From Clostridiales bacterium (GTDB lineage: Bacteria; Bacillota; Clostridia; Oscillospirales; Oscillospiraceae): DNA of 64,000 nucleotides. This document shows, piece after piece, positions 27,269 through 36,000 of the stretch; position 1 is the first letter of the stretch, and each line of letters opens with the position of its first letter. The DNA is taken from the NCBI GenBank assembly GCA_029268065.1, contig JAJUHC010000007.1, forward strand, positions 1 to 64,000, in the 5' to 3' direction. The translations under genes were made by a program, and so were the position numbers. A model generated the notes under the pieces. That model saw only the letters and a list, made by a program, of their open reading frames with translations. It did no database searches and had not been told where the DNA came from.

Positions 27269-28323
27269 TATTTGACCAGCTTTACAATATCGTTGAACAT
27301 TACCACAACCATGAGTCCTATCAGCAGCACGAAGCCAGCGGCATGGATATAGCCCTCGTACTTCGGATCCACCTTTCTTCTCAGGATCTTCTCTATCGCG
27401 TAGGTAATGAACATAAAGAATATGCGTCCGCCGTCAAGAGCGGGTATTGGAAGCATGTTCATGACCGCGAGATTGATGGCTATAAAGGCTCCGATGTACA
27501 GTATGCTCTCAATCGCGTCCGAAACGCTTTGTGACGAAGTCCCGACCTCGTTTATAATGCCGACTATGCCGACAGGACCCGAAAGATCCTTCATCCCGGC
27601 TTTCCCGTTTAAAAGATCGCTTATGCCCAGACGCACGAGGCGTACAAAGGAGAGCGAATTGTACCACGAATACTTCAGCTTGCTCCCGACCGTCGCTTCC
27701 TCGGCTTTTATATAAAAACCGTACCGCATGTATTTCTGCCCGTTCACCGTGTATTCCCTGAGACTTATCGGAAAATCCTTGAGAAGAACCTTTCGCCCTT
27801 CCCTGATGACGACAATATCCGCCGTTTTCCCGTTGCCTCTTGAAAGGAAGGTCGAAATGTCGCTTGAAAGATAAATCCGCTCGCCGTTTATGGAATAAAA
27901 CGTGTCGCCGCTCATGAGCGGACTGTCCGCCTGATTGGGGAAGCCGTCCATAAAGCCCGAAATGGTGGTCGTCGAAAACGCCGCAGAGCCTGAAAACAGT
28001 ATGACAATAATCAGGAAACCCGCGAGAAAGTTCATAAAGGAGCCCGCGACAAGCACTACGGTCCTTTTCCACAGAGGCTTGCCGGTGAAGGAACGCGGAT
28101 CGCCAGATTCCTCGTCCTCGCCCTCCAGTGCGCAGAAGCCGCCTATCGGAAAAAGCCTCAGAGAGTACTTCGTCTCCCTGCCCTGCTTTTTCAGAATTGC
28201 TGGGCCCATGCCTACCGCAAACTCATTCACCTTGACGCCGAGAAGCTTCGCAGCCGTAAAATGACCGATTTCATGAATAACGACAAGCGCCCCGAAAATT
28301 ATAACAGCGATTGCAATATACAT
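27268..28323 (-). CDS. rseP: Site-2 protease RseP/RasP
   Basis: Intramembrane zinc protease that trims membrane-anchored anti-sigma factors and signal-peptide remnants. HEIGH is at residues 17-21 in the first membrane helix, a PDZ-like region is in the middle (SPLMSGDTFYSINGERI), and the second catalytic motif LDGGR is near residue 300. The start is placed at the ATG at 28323, five bases after the dxr stop region. A frame seven codons longer would overlap dxr and shift the first helix from the terminus. Confidence 0.94.
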   Translation of the reverse strand: MYIAIAVIIFGALVVIHEIGHFTAAKLLGVKVNEFAVGMGPAILKKQGRETKYSLRLFPIGGFCALEGEDEESGDPRSFTGKPLWKRTVVLVAGSFMNFLAGFLIIVILFSGSAAFSTTTISGFMDGFPNQADSPLMSGDTFYSINGERIYLSSDISTFLSRGNGKTADIVVIREGRKVLLKDFPISLREYTVNGQKYMRYGFYIKAEEATVGSKLKYSWYNSLSFVRLVRLGISDLLNGKAGMKDLSGPVGIVGIINEVGTSSQSVSDAIESILYIGAFIAINLAVMNMLPIPALDGGRIFFMFITYAIEKILRRKVDPKYEGYIHAAGFVLLIGLMVVVMFNDIVKLVK

Positions 28324-28327
28324 GAGA

Positions 28328-29458
28328 TTATGCCTTTCTGACAAGCTCCCTCGCCTGTCTGTCCGCCGAGAGGATTTCTTCCAGATTCGCGTCCTTAACG
28401 CTCTTAACGTTTTCCAGAGCGAATACTACCTTTTCATATATTTCGTTGAAGCCTATTCTATCCTGAAGAAAAAGATTGACCGCTTCCTCGTTAGCGGCAT
28501 TCATAACCGCGGCCGCCGTTCCTCCCCGCTTCGCGACCTCCATCGCAGTTTTGAGGCAGGGGAAGGCGTTCAGATCCGGCTCCAAAAATGTCAGGGCGCT
28601 CTTTGTGAAGTCAGGCGCCTCCGTGAGCGATCTTAAGCGTTTGGGGTAGGTCAGGGCGTATTGAATTGGCAGCTTCATGTCCGGCAGGCCGCACTGTGCG
28701 ATAACAGAGCCGTCTGTGAATTCAACCATCGAATGTATCACGCTCTGGGGGTGAATGAGCACCTTGATTCTTTCAGGCGCGGCGCCGAAAAGGTGCATCG
28801 CTTCTATATATTCAAGCCCCTTGTTCATAAGCGTCGCGGAGTCTATGGTTATTTTCCTGCCCATGCTCCAGTTCGGATGCCTGAGAGCGTCTTCCTTTCT
28901 GACATTCTGAAGCTCGGCGCGGCTCTTCCCGAGGAAGGGCCCGCCCGAAGCCGTGAGCAGTATCCTCGACAGCCCGCCGCCCTGCCCGTTCAGACACTGA
29001 AATATCGCCGAATGCTCCGAATCAACGGGTATTATCTCGGCTCCGTATTTCCCTGCGGTCGCCATAACGATGCTCCCCGCGCACACAAGGGTCTCCTTGT
29101 TCGCAAGAGCTATGCGCTTTTTCTTCTCTATCGCCGCCATGGTCGGAATAAGCCCCGCCGCGCCCGACATCGCCGTAATTACGGTGTCCGAACCGTCTCC
29201 CGCGGCTTCGACTATCCCTTCCAGGCCTGAAGCTACGCGAACAAAAGTGTCCGAAAGCTTTGTTTTCAGCTCCCTTGCGGCATTTTCATCAAAAACCGCG
29301 ACGAGCGAGGGTTTGAAATCCCTCGCCTGCTCCTCAAGAAGCCTGATATTGCTGCCCGCCGCAAGAGATGATACGGACAATCCCAGATGTTTTATCACGG
29401 CAAGGCTTTGAGTGCCGATTGAGCCGGTCGAGCCCAATACCGAGATACGCTCAGACAT
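28328..29458 (-). CDS. dxr: 1-deoxy-D-xylulose 5-phosphate reductoisomerase
   Basis: First committed step of the MEP pathway (DXP to MEP, NADPH-dependent). NADPH loop GSTGSIG at about 7-13; metal and substrate site IPVDSEHSAIFQ; flexible loop and helix around SGGPFLGKS; NKGLEYIEAM. 376 residues, normal. The cdsA stop overlaps its start by one base (TAATG), and rseP follows. Confidence 0.97.
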   Translation of the reverse strand: MSERISVLGSTGSIGTQSLAVIKHLGLSVSSLAAGSNIRLLEEQARDFKPSLVAVFDENAARELKTKLSDTFVRVASGLEGIVEAAGDGSDTVITAMSGAAGLIPTMAAIEKKKRIALANKETLVCAGSIVMATAGKYGAEIIPVDSEHSAIFQCLNGQGGGLSRILLTASGGPFLGKSRAELQNVRKEDALRHPNWSMGRKITIDSATLMNKGLEYIEAMHLFGAAPERIKVLIHPQSVIHSMVEFTDGSVIAQCGLPDMKLPIQYALTYPKRLRSLTEAPDFTKSALTFLEPDLNAFPCLKTAMEVAKRGGTAAAVMNAANEEAVNLFLQDRIGFNEIYEKVVFALENVKSVKDANLEEILSADRQARELVRKA

Positions 29459-30282
29459 TATCTCACCCCTATCGCCGGAAGCCAGAGTACGAGCCAGAAG
29501 ATCAGCGGGGCCGTGAACACTACGCTGTCGATCCTGTCGAGTATACCGCCGTGACCCGGCAGCAGGTTCCCGTAGTCCTTTATCTTGAATTCGCGCTTCA
29601 TAAGTGAAAACGCAAGGTCTCCAAGCTGGGCTATCGGGCTTCCGATAAGTCCGTAAATTGCAAGATACAGATAGTTTACCTTAAGATCGCGGAAGTACTG
29701 CAGAATAAGCCCGTATATCAGCATTCCCGCAACGGCGCCGAACAGCCCCCCAAGCGCACCCTCGACAGTCTTGTTCGGGCTCACATATGGTATCAGCTTT
29801 CTTTTTCCAAAGGCCTTTCCGATAAAAAACGCTCCCGTATCGCTGCAATACGCCGCTATGAACGGCAGCAGCACGAGATATGCCCCGTTGTGGAAAAGTC
29901 TTATCCTCAGCACCGCCACAAACAGATACGGAATGAGCGCCGCCGCAAACATCGTTGAAAAAAGGTCGTATATCACCCTGCTGTCGCCGCGGTAATCTAT
30001 TACCGCTTTCAAAAACACGGCAAACACAAAAAGCATGAACACCGCCGTGGAGTAAAACCTGTTGATATTCAGGTATACGGCGAGAGGAGAGGCAAAAGCG
30101 AAAACCACCGCAAGAAGAGTGCTTACGATATCGCTTGAAAAGCCGGCCCCACGCATGAACTCAAAGGCGGCGAGCGCGCAGACGCAAGCCATAGCCGCCG
30201 CAAATATCCAAACAGGAAGATAGACGGCTACGGTGATAAGTATGGGTATGAGTATAAGGGCGACTATTACTCTCGCTTTCAT
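29458..30282 (-). CDS. cdsA: Phosphatidate cytidylyltransferase
   Basis: Makes CDP-diacylglycerol from phosphatidic acid and CTP, the branch point to phosphatidylglycerol and cardiolipin. An eight-helix membrane protein of 274 residues. The CDS signature is the C-terminal SLMKREFKIKDYGNLLPGHG plus the GGILDRIDS segment that follows. In most Clostridia frr-uppS precede cdsA; here infB lies 11 nt upstream instead. Confidence 0.95.
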   Translation of the reverse strand: MKARVIVALILIPILITVAVYLPVWIFAAAMACVCALAAFEFMRGAGFSSDIVSTLLAVVFAFASPLAVYLNINRFYSTAVFMLFVFAVFLKAVIDYRGDSRVIYDLFSTMFAAALIPYLFVAVLRIRLFHNGAYLVLLPFIAAYCSDTGAFFIGKAFGKRKLIPYVSPNKTVEGALGGLFGAVAGMLIYGLILQYFRDLKVNYLYLAIYGLIGSPIAQLGDLAFSLMKREFKIKDYGNLLPGHGGILDRIDSVVFTAPLIFWLVLWLPAIGVR

Positions 30283-30293
30283 GCTCTCCCCCG

Positions 30294-32687
30294 CTACTGC
30301 TGGTTAATCTGCTCCATAACAAAAGCCTCGACGATATCGCCTTCTTTTACGTCGTTGAATTTCTCTATGGAAATACCGCATTCGTAGCCCGCGGCTACCT
30401 CCTTGACGTCGTCCTTGAAGCGGCGCAGCGACGCCAGCGCCCCTTCATGAACCACAACGCCGTCCCTTACCACGCGGACCTGCGCGTTGCGCACGAGCTT
30501 TCCGTCCTGCACATAGGCGCCTATAACCGTGCCAACCTTCGAGACCTTGTATATCTGCCTGGCCTCGGCGTGTCCGATAACGGCTTCCTTGAACTTTGGC
30601 GAAAGCAGTCCCTTCATCGCGGCTTCTATCTCGTCGATGCATTCGTAGATGATTCTGTACATGCGTATATCCACGTTGGCGCGCACGGCGCTGTCGCGTG
30701 CGGCGTTATCGGGACGGACGTTGAAACCGACAATAATCGCACCCGAGGTGGCCGCAAGCATAACGTCGGTTTCGCTTATCGCGCCCACTCCGCTGTGTAT
30801 GACCCTTACGCGCACCTCCTCGTTCGAGAGCTTCTCAAGAGAGGATTTTATAGCCTCGGCTGAGCCCTGCACGTCGGCCTTTACGATAATGTTGAGGTCC
30901 TTGATCTCGCCCTGCTGGATCTGAGCGAACAGATCGTCAAGCGATACCTTCTTGTTTTCTCCGGAGCCCTTGGCGGTATTCTTGCGCTGCTCCACAAGCT
31001 CCCTCGCCATGCGCTCGTCGGTGACGGCGTTGAATACGTCGCCCGCGCCAGGCACTTCCCCGAGCCCCATAACCTCGACAGGCACCGAAGGCCCCGCCTC
31101 GGCGACCTTCTCTCCCCTGTCGTTGGTCATGACACGGACGCGCCCGACGGCCGTTCCCGCTATCATTATATCGCCCTGGCGGAGCGTGCCGTTCTGCACA
31201 AGCACGGTCGCCACAGGACCTCTGCCCTTGTCGAGCTTGGCCTCGATTACCGTGCCTCTTGCCTGGCGGTTGGGGTTCGCACGAAGCTCCTTCATTTCGG
31301 CCGTCAGCACCACCATCTCGAGAAGATTGTCTATACCCATGCCAGTTTTGGCAGATATGGGACAGATTATCGTCTCGCCGCCCCATTCCTCAGCGACAAG
31401 GCCGTATTCGGTGAGCTGCTGCTTTATTCTATCAGGATTTGCGCCCGGCTTATCCATCTTGTTTATCGCCACTATGATCGACACTCCCGCCGCTTTGGCG
31501 TGGTTTATCGACTCGACGGTCTGAGGCATGATGCCGTCGTCCGCAGCCACGACAAGGATTGCGATATCCGTCACCATTGCGCCTCTCGCCCGCATCGAGG
31601 TAAAAGCCTCGTGACCCGGCGTGTCCAGAAAGGTTATTGGCTTTCCTTTTATTTCCACTCTGTATGCGCCGATGTGCTGGGTTATGCCTCCGGCCTCGCC
31701 CTCGACGACGTTCGCCCTTCTTATCCTGTCAAGAAGCGAGGTCTTTCCATGGTCGACATGCCCCATCACGACGACTACGGGCGCCCTGGCGACAAGCTCC
31801 TCCTCCGAGTCCTCGTGTTCGTCAAAGAGCCTCTCCTCTATGGTCACTACGACCTCTCGTTCGACCTTGCAGTTGAGCTCCAGCGCGACGAGAGCCGCCG
31901 TGTCGTAGTCAATAACGTCCGAAAGAGAAGCCATTACGCCCATTTTTATGAGCTGCTTCACGACCTCGGCCCCGGTCTTCTTCATTCGGGAAGCAAGCTC
32001 TCCCACGCTTATTTCGTCCGGAATCATAACCTTGAGCTGCTGCTTCTTCGCTATCTCGAGCTGCAGCTTCTGAAGCCTGTCGCGCTCCTCCTGGCGCTTT
32101 TTCGCACTGTTTGAAACGCTCTGCTGTCTGCCCTGCCCTTTCTTTGAAAACTTCTCCTTGCCCTGCCTCATTCTGTCCGCGCGCTCGGGAACGAGTGTCT
32201 CAAGCCGCTCGTCGTACTTTTCTATGTTGACGACGACGCCGCGGGTATCTATTATTCTTTTCTGAGGGAGCACCTTGGGCACATGAGCTTTTTCCGGCTT
32301 CTTCTGCGCCTGCTGCGTCTGCTGCTGCGGAGCGGCTTCCGGCCTTTTTTGCTCCTGATGCGCGGCGGGGTGCCTCACTTCCTTTTCATGCTTCGTCTCT
32401 GTCTGCTGCTGAGGCGCCGGAGACGGCGCGCTCTCCTTAACGGGCTGAATATCGGCCTCCCGCTTCGGCTCCGGTTTGGAAACGTCCGCAAATATTTCCT
32501 CTATGCTGTCTACCTGATTATGCCTTGTTAGATATTCGAATATTATGTTGAGCTCAGCCTCTTCAAGCACCTGCATATGGTTCTTCGGCGCGACGGCATA
32601 TTCCTTAAGTATCTCCGCTATGACCTTGGAATTCATGCCAAAATCCTTCGCAACCTCATGAACCCTGTATTTAACTAAACTAGCCAT
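30294..32687 (-). CDS. infB: Translation initiation factor IF-2
   Basis: GTPase that places fMet-tRNA on the 30S subunit and promotes subunit joining. Two IF2-N modules (about 1-50 and 215-265) flank a low-complexity Q/K/E-rich linker (about 70-215). G domain from 303: GHVDHGKT 309-316, [27 protein letters not shown]. Two beta-barrels and the fMet-binding C domain follow. The start is the ATG at 32687 with GGGAGG upstream, giving 797 residues; a frame 11 codons longer is ignored. It overlaps ylxQ by 8 nt. rbfA, truB and ribF, which often follow infB, are absent here. Confidence 0.97.
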   Translation of the reverse strand: MASLVKYRVHEVAKDFGMNSKVIAEILKEYAVAPKNHMQVLEEAELNIIFEYLTRHNQVDSIEEIFADVSKPEPKREADIQPVKESAPSPAPQQQTETKHEKEVRHPAAHQEQKRPEAAPQQQTQQAQKKPEKAHVPKVLPQKRIIDTRGVVVNIEKYDERLETLVPERADRMRQGKEKFSKKGQGRQQSVSNSAKKRQEERDRLQKLQLEIAKKQQLKVMIPDEISVGELASRMKKTGAEVVKQLIKMGVMASLSDVIDYDTAALVALELNCKVEREVVVTIEERLFDEHEDSEEELVARAPVVVVMGHVDHGKTSLLDRIRRANVVEGEAGGITQHIGAYRVEIKGKPITFLDTPGHEAFTSMRARGAMVTDIAILVVAADDGIMPQTVESINHAKAAGVSIIVAINKMDKPGANPDRIKQQLTEYGLVAEEWGGETIICPISAKTGMGIDNLLEMVVLTAEMKELRANPNRQARGTVIEAKLDKGRGPVATVLVQNGTLRQGDIMIAGTAVGRVRVMTNDRGEKVAEAGPSVPVEVMGLGEVPGAGDVFNAVTDERMARELVEQRKNTAKGSGENKKVSLDDLFAQIQQGEIKDLNIIVKADVQGSAEAIKSSLEKLSNEEVRVRVIHSGVGAISETDVMLAATSGAIIVGFNVRPDNAARDSAVRANVDIRMYRIIYECIDEIEAAMKGLLSPKFKEAVIGHAEARQIYKVSKVGTVIGAYVQDGKLVRNAQVRVVRDGVVVHEGALASLRRFKDDVKEVAAGYECGISIEKFNDVKEGDIVEAFVMEQINQQ

Positions 32688-33135
32688 TGATTTTCCTCCC
32701 TTTATGCTCTGAAGAAGCATGCCTGCCTTTTCTGACGTTTTTCTCGTGCTTAAGGGCCTCTTTTTTCCTAAGCATTATCTTTTCGGATTTTTCCTTAAGC
32801 GCTGTTAAAGCCTCTATATAGCGCCCAGGCGCTTCGGCCTCAAGCCTTTCAACTATGTTGGCCGCCATTCCCGCGTCCGATATCGCTATCGCGGCGCAGG
32901 CTCTTATGCCGAGAGCATCCCCCAGCTCATCCTTGTTATAAGGAAGCCTTATATGCGGTATCCTTGATTTTTCGGCAAAGTTGTTAATGCGCCTCAGAGT
33001 ATTTTCGGCGGCGTCCGATGCGGTCATCAGCGCTCTCGCCTTGCCCGCGCGCACAGCGATGCCCGACGCTTCCTCTCCCGTCTCAAGAAACCCGGCTCTT
33101 TTTGCAAGTCCCAGAATACCCAGCGCCTTATCCAT
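32680..33135 (-). CDS. ylxQ: L7Ae/L30e-like RNA-binding protein YlxQ
   Basis: A 151-residue protein. The first ~95 residues form an L7Ae-type fold ([24 protein letters not shown]-like [12 protein letters not shown]), which in Bacillus YlxQ binds RNA kink-turns. The C-terminal tail is strongly basic. The start is the ATG at 33135, overlapping the ylxR stop by 8 nt; the longer upstream frame simply re-reads ylxR. Part of the rimP-nusA-ylxR-ylxQ-infB cluster. Confidence 0.9.
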   Translation of the reverse strand: MDKALGILGLAKRAGFLETGEEASGIAVRAGKARALMTASDAAENTLRRINNFAEKSRIPHIRLPYNKDELGDALGIRACAAIAISDAGMAANIVERLEAEAPGRYIEALTALKEKSEKIMLRKKEALKHEKNVRKGRHASSEHKGRKING

Positions 33136-33397
33136 CCGCGGCCTCCATCCGATCTGACAGCTCCGCGTACACCGCCTCGGGTATCGAGGTCTCCAAAGCA
33201 CGCTCGAGAGCCTTCGATTTTTTCGCCTTTGCGAGACACTCCGCGTTTTTGCACAGGTAGGCTCCCCGGCCGGGCTTTTTGCCTTTAAAGTCAAGGCTTA
33301 TTTCCCCGTCGGGAGCTTTCACCACCCGAATCAGCTGTCTTTTTTCCTTCATTGCACGGCATCCCGTGCACTGACGCATAGGTACCTTTTTCTGCAC
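33128..33397 (-). CDS. ylxR: YlxR family RNA-binding protein (RnpM)
   Basis: An 89-residue DUF448 protein with the diagnostic N terminus RQCTGCRAMKEKRQLIRVV and the GRGAYLCKNAECL loop. In Bacillus subtilis the homologue binds RNase P RNA and modulates its activity (hence RnpM). It lies between nusA (21-nt gap) and ylxQ (overlap), the conserved position. Confidence 0.95.
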   Translation of the reverse strand: MQKKVPMRQCTGCRAMKEKRQLIRVVKAPDGEISLDFKGKKPGRGAYLCKNAECLAKAKKSKALERALETSIPEAVYAELSDRMEAADG

Positions 33398-33418
33398 TTT
33401 AAGCCCCCGTTAAAAATC

Positions 33419-34492
33419 TTATTTTACCCTTGATGAGTCCAAAAACTCCGATGCGGGGCGAATATCTATTTTGAAGCCCGTAAGCCTTGCGGCCAGGCGG
33501 GCGTTCTGCCCCTCCTTGCCTATCGCAAGCGAAAGCTGATTGTCGGCTACGATGACGCGGCAGCTCTTCCCGTCCTCCATCATCGTTACGCTGTATACTT
33601 CGGCCGGCGAGAGGGCTGCGGCTATATACTCCTCCGGGTTTTCGCTGTATTTGATTATGTCTATCTTTTCGCCCCTCAGCTCATCCACGATCGCGCCGAC
33701 CCTGCTCCCCCTCGGCCCCACGCAGGCGCCGATGGGATCCACCTCGCCGTCGTTTGACCATACCGCGAGCTTCGTTCGGCTGCCGGCCTCTCTCGCGATG
33801 CTCTTCACCTCGACCGTGCCGTCAAATATCTCCGGAACCTCAAGCTCGAAAAGGCGCTTCACAAGACCGGGATGGGTCCTTGAAATGATGACCTGAGGAC
33901 CGCGGGTAGACTTCCTCACCTCTATAACGTAAACCTTGATATGATCCCCTTCAGTCAGAACCTCGGACTTCACGCGCTCCCCCGCGAGCAGCACCGCCTC
34001 CGTTATCTCCGAGCTGCTTGAAATCTTGATGTACACGTTGCCGTTACGCGGGTCTATCCTCGTAACCACGCCCGTCAGAATCTCGTGCTCCTTAGAGGTG
34101 AATTCATCGTATATCATCCCGCGCTCAGCCTCGCGTATCCCCTGGATAATGACCTGCTTCGCCGCCTGCGCCGCTATGCGCCCGAACTTTTTGGTTTCGA
34201 CATCCTCGCGGACGGTGTCTCCTACGTTCAGCTTGCCGGTCTTTTTCCTCGCCTGCTCCAAAGAAATTTCCGTCGCGGGATTCTCAACTTCCTCGACAAC
34301 TGTCTTGAGGATATACATGTCAATTTTCTTTTTAGACTCGTCTATTTCAACAACTGCATTCTCGGCGGCCTCGGGATTATCCTTTCGAAGGGCTGCGAGC
34401 AGCGCCTGATGGATTCTTTCGAGCATATAAGTTTTGGGTATTCCCTTTTCCTTCTCAAGATCCTCTATCGCCTCGAAAAACTCAGCGTTCAT
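33419..34492 (-). CDS. nusA: Transcription termination/antitermination factor NusA
   Basis: RNA polymerase-associated factor that promotes pausing and hairpin termination. N-terminal polymerase-binding domain (1-~125), S1 domain (VTRIDPRNGNVYIKI), then KH1 and KH2 (IGACVGPRGSRVGAI, LAIGKEGQNARLAARLTG). 357 residues from the ATG at 34492 with GGAGGT 7 nt upstream. It lacks the C-terminal acidic repeats of proteobacterial NusA, as expected for a Gram-positive. Possibly self-regulated through the leader terminator ahead of rimP. Confidence 0.97.
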   Translation of the reverse strand: MNAEFFEAIEDLEKEKGIPKTYMLERIHQALLAALRKDNPEAAENAVVEIDESKKKIDMYILKTVVEEVENPATEISLEQARKKTGKLNVGDTVREDVETKKFGRIAAQAAKQVIIQGIREAERGMIYDEFTSKEHEILTGVVTRIDPRNGNVYIKISSSSEITEAVLLAGERVKSEVLTEGDHIKVYVIEVRKSTRGPQVIISRTHPGLVKRLFELEVPEIFDGTVEVKSIAREAGSRTKLAVWSNDGEVDPIGACVGPRGSRVGAIVDELRGEKIDIIKYSENPEEYIAAALSPAEVYSVTMMEDGKSCRVIVADNQLSLAIGKEGQNARLAARLTGFKIDIRPASEFLDSSRVK

Positions 34493-34546
34493 TTTTTTAC
34501 CTCCAATGCTGTGCTCAAAACGCACGTATTATCTTCCATAAAATCA

Positions 34547-35002
34547 TCAAACAGTAATTCTGAGCCGCACCTGCGATACCTCGCCCTTTTTGAACACAAG
34601 CACGCCGCTTTTGCTTTCTATTTCAATATCCCCCTCGTCATAAGACCTGAGGACACCCACAAATTCCTTTTTGCCGTCCCTCGGCTTGTAAAGATGCACG
34701 GCGACGCTGCTGCCGATAAACCGAATAAAGTCCGACGGGCGCTTAAGCGCTCTTTCGGCTCCGGCCGACGATACCTCAAAGACATAGCTCTCCGATATCG
34801 GGTCCGCTTCGTCAAGTATGGGGTCAAGCTCGCGGCTCACCGCTTCGCAGTCCTCTATCCCTATTCCCTCAGGCTTGTCGATGTAAACGCGCAGAAACCA
34901 CTGCCCCGCCTCTTTGACAAATTCAACGTCCCAAAGCTCGCAGCCGTGCCTCTCGGCCACGGGCCTGGCGAGCTCCGCGACCTTTTCCGTAACTTTTTTC
35001 AT
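34547..35002 (-). CDS. rimP: Ribosome maturation factor RimP
   Basis: A 151-residue 30S assembly factor (DUF150). The N-terminal domain includes VAERHGCELWDVEFVKE, and YIDKPEGIGIEDCEAVSREL is the family signature. The C-terminal SH3-like barrel is RVRLRITV-type. The start is the ATG at 35002 with AAAGGA upstream; an in-frame ATG 60 nt earlier would lie inside the leader. First gene of the rimP-nusA-ylxRQ-infB operon. Confidence 0.95.
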   Translation of the reverse strand: MKKVTEKVAELARPVAERHGCELWDVEFVKEAGQWFLRVYIDKPEGIGIEDCEAVSRELDPILDEADPISESYVFEVSSAGAERALKRPSDFIRFIGSSVAVHLYKPRDGKKEFVGVLRSYDEGDIEIESKSGVLVFKKGEVSQVRLRITV

Positions 35003-35045
35003 AAAAATTAATCCTTTATAATTTTGCGTCCCCAGTTTGGCAATT

Positions 35046-35070
35046 AAAAAGAGTGGGCACAACCCACTCC
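35046..35070 (-). terminator. Leader terminator/attenuator ahead of rimP
   Basis: On the minus strand the leader contains GGAGTGGGTT..GCCCACTC followed by five T residues, about 45 nt before the rimP start. It is an intrinsic terminator inside the 5' leader of a nusA operon. In Bacillus subtilis the ylxS(rimP)-nusA leader has a terminator at which NusA represses its own operon; the same control is inferred here. Confidence 0.75.
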
Positions 35071-35143
35071 AGAAAAGCCAACATTACCGACGATTGGATT
35101 GTAGCACAGTTTACCGAAAATTGCAAGCAAATTCCGCAATTTT

Positions 35144-35149
35144 ATTATA
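35144..35149 (-). promoter_or_regulatory. Candidate -10 of the rimP-nusA-infB operon
   Basis: A perfect TATAAT on the minus strand, about 75 nt upstream of the leader terminator. No convincing -35 at 16-18 nt, so the call is tentative. The 310-base gap 35003-35312 otherwise holds the leader terminator and the divergent promoter and operator of the Crp-like gene. Confidence 0.4.
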
Positions 35150-35249
35150 ATCCGAAACGCATTTTTTAGTCGCGCTTGTAAATATTACCGCAAAAATGCT
35201 TTTTGGCTCCCGCCTATATGTTTTTTCCGCTTTTCCGGCAAAGAATATA

Positions 35250-35277
35250 TTGACATCAACTTATTAAAATGTATAAT
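35250..35277 (+). promoter_or_regulatory. Strong sigma-A promoter of the Crp-ABC transporter operon
   Basis: TTGACA (35250-35255), 16-nt spacer, TATAAT (35272-35277). Transcription should start near 35284, inside the palindrome at 35281-35296. Confidence 0.85.
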
Positions 35278-35280
35278 AAA

Positions 35281-35296
35281 TGTATCATATGATACA
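35281..35296. promoter_or_regulatory. Perfect 16-bp palindrome at the transcription start: probable operator
   Basis: TGTATCATATGATACA is fully self-complementary and covers the predicted +1 of the promoter at 35250-35277. The position fits a repressor site, most simply autorepression by the Crp/Fnr-family protein encoded next. Confidence 0.65.
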
Positions 35297-35312
35297 AAAT
35301 CGGCGGTATATT

Positions 35313-35999
35313 ATGGATGTAAGGCAGTTGAAAAGCCGTGACACTGAAACCGTTCTCGGCGCCTTTCTTTTTAAGGGCGTATCCGAGGGCAGGCTGCGCG
35401 AAATATGCTCGGAGGACGGATGCAAGCTTATCAGGTTTGAAAAGGGCGATGTCATTTACAGTCCGGAAGCGTTTCTGAAGAGCTGCGGTCTCATACTGTC
35501 CGGCAGCGTAAAGGTCACGAAGTCCTCTCCCGGCGGCCAGGAGCTTTTTATGAACTTATTGAGACGAGGCTCGCTTTTCGGCGCCGCCGCGTTATGGGAC
35601 GGGCACGAGGGCTATGTCGCGAGCCTTACCGCTCTCGAAAAATGCAGGATTCTGTTCTTTTCGCAGGAGCTTATGGAGTCCGCCATGAAAAAGGAGCCTG
35701 AGCTTGCGCTGAACTACATTCGCTTCCTTACGGGCAGAGTATGCTTTTTAAACGATAAGATACAGAGCCTTATCGCCGGGCGTTCCTCGAATACTCTGGC
35801 GCACTACCTTGAATCCCGCCTTGAGCATTGCGGAGAGAGCTTCGAGCTTGACCTGGGGATGACGGAGCTTGCGGCCGCGCTCAATATCAGCCGGGCTTCA
35901 CTTTATCGGGCGTTCGACGCTCTCGAAAGAGAAAAGGCCGTGATAAGAAGCGGCCGCAAAATCACAGTTTTGGACAAAGAAAGGTTGAGGTGTTTGTAA
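35313..35999 (+). CDS. Crp/Fnr family transcriptional regulator
   Basis: A 228-residue regulator with an N-terminal cyclic-nucleotide-binding-type beta-roll (about 15-130, FEKGDVIYSPEAFLKSCGLILSGSVKV), a dimerisation helix and a C-terminal winged HTH (MTELAAALNISRASLYRAF). No Fnr-type cysteine cluster is visible at the N terminus, so it probably senses a small ligand. The start is the ATG at 35313; an ATG 33 nt earlier lies within the operator/+1 region. The binding-protein gene begins one base after its stop, so it is co-transcribed with the transporter and probably controls it. Confidence 0.88.
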   Translation: MDVRQLKSRDTETVLGAFLFKGVSEGRLREICSEDGCKLIRFEKGDVIYSPEAFLKSCGLILSGSVKVTKSSPGGQELFMNLLRRGSLFGAAALWDGHEGYVASLTALEKCRILFFSQELMESAMKKEPELALNYIRFLTGRVCFLNDKIQSLIAGRSSNTLAHYLESRLEHCGESFELDLGMTELAAALNISRASLYRAFDALEREKAVIRSGRKITVLDKERLRCL

Positions 36000-36000
36000 A

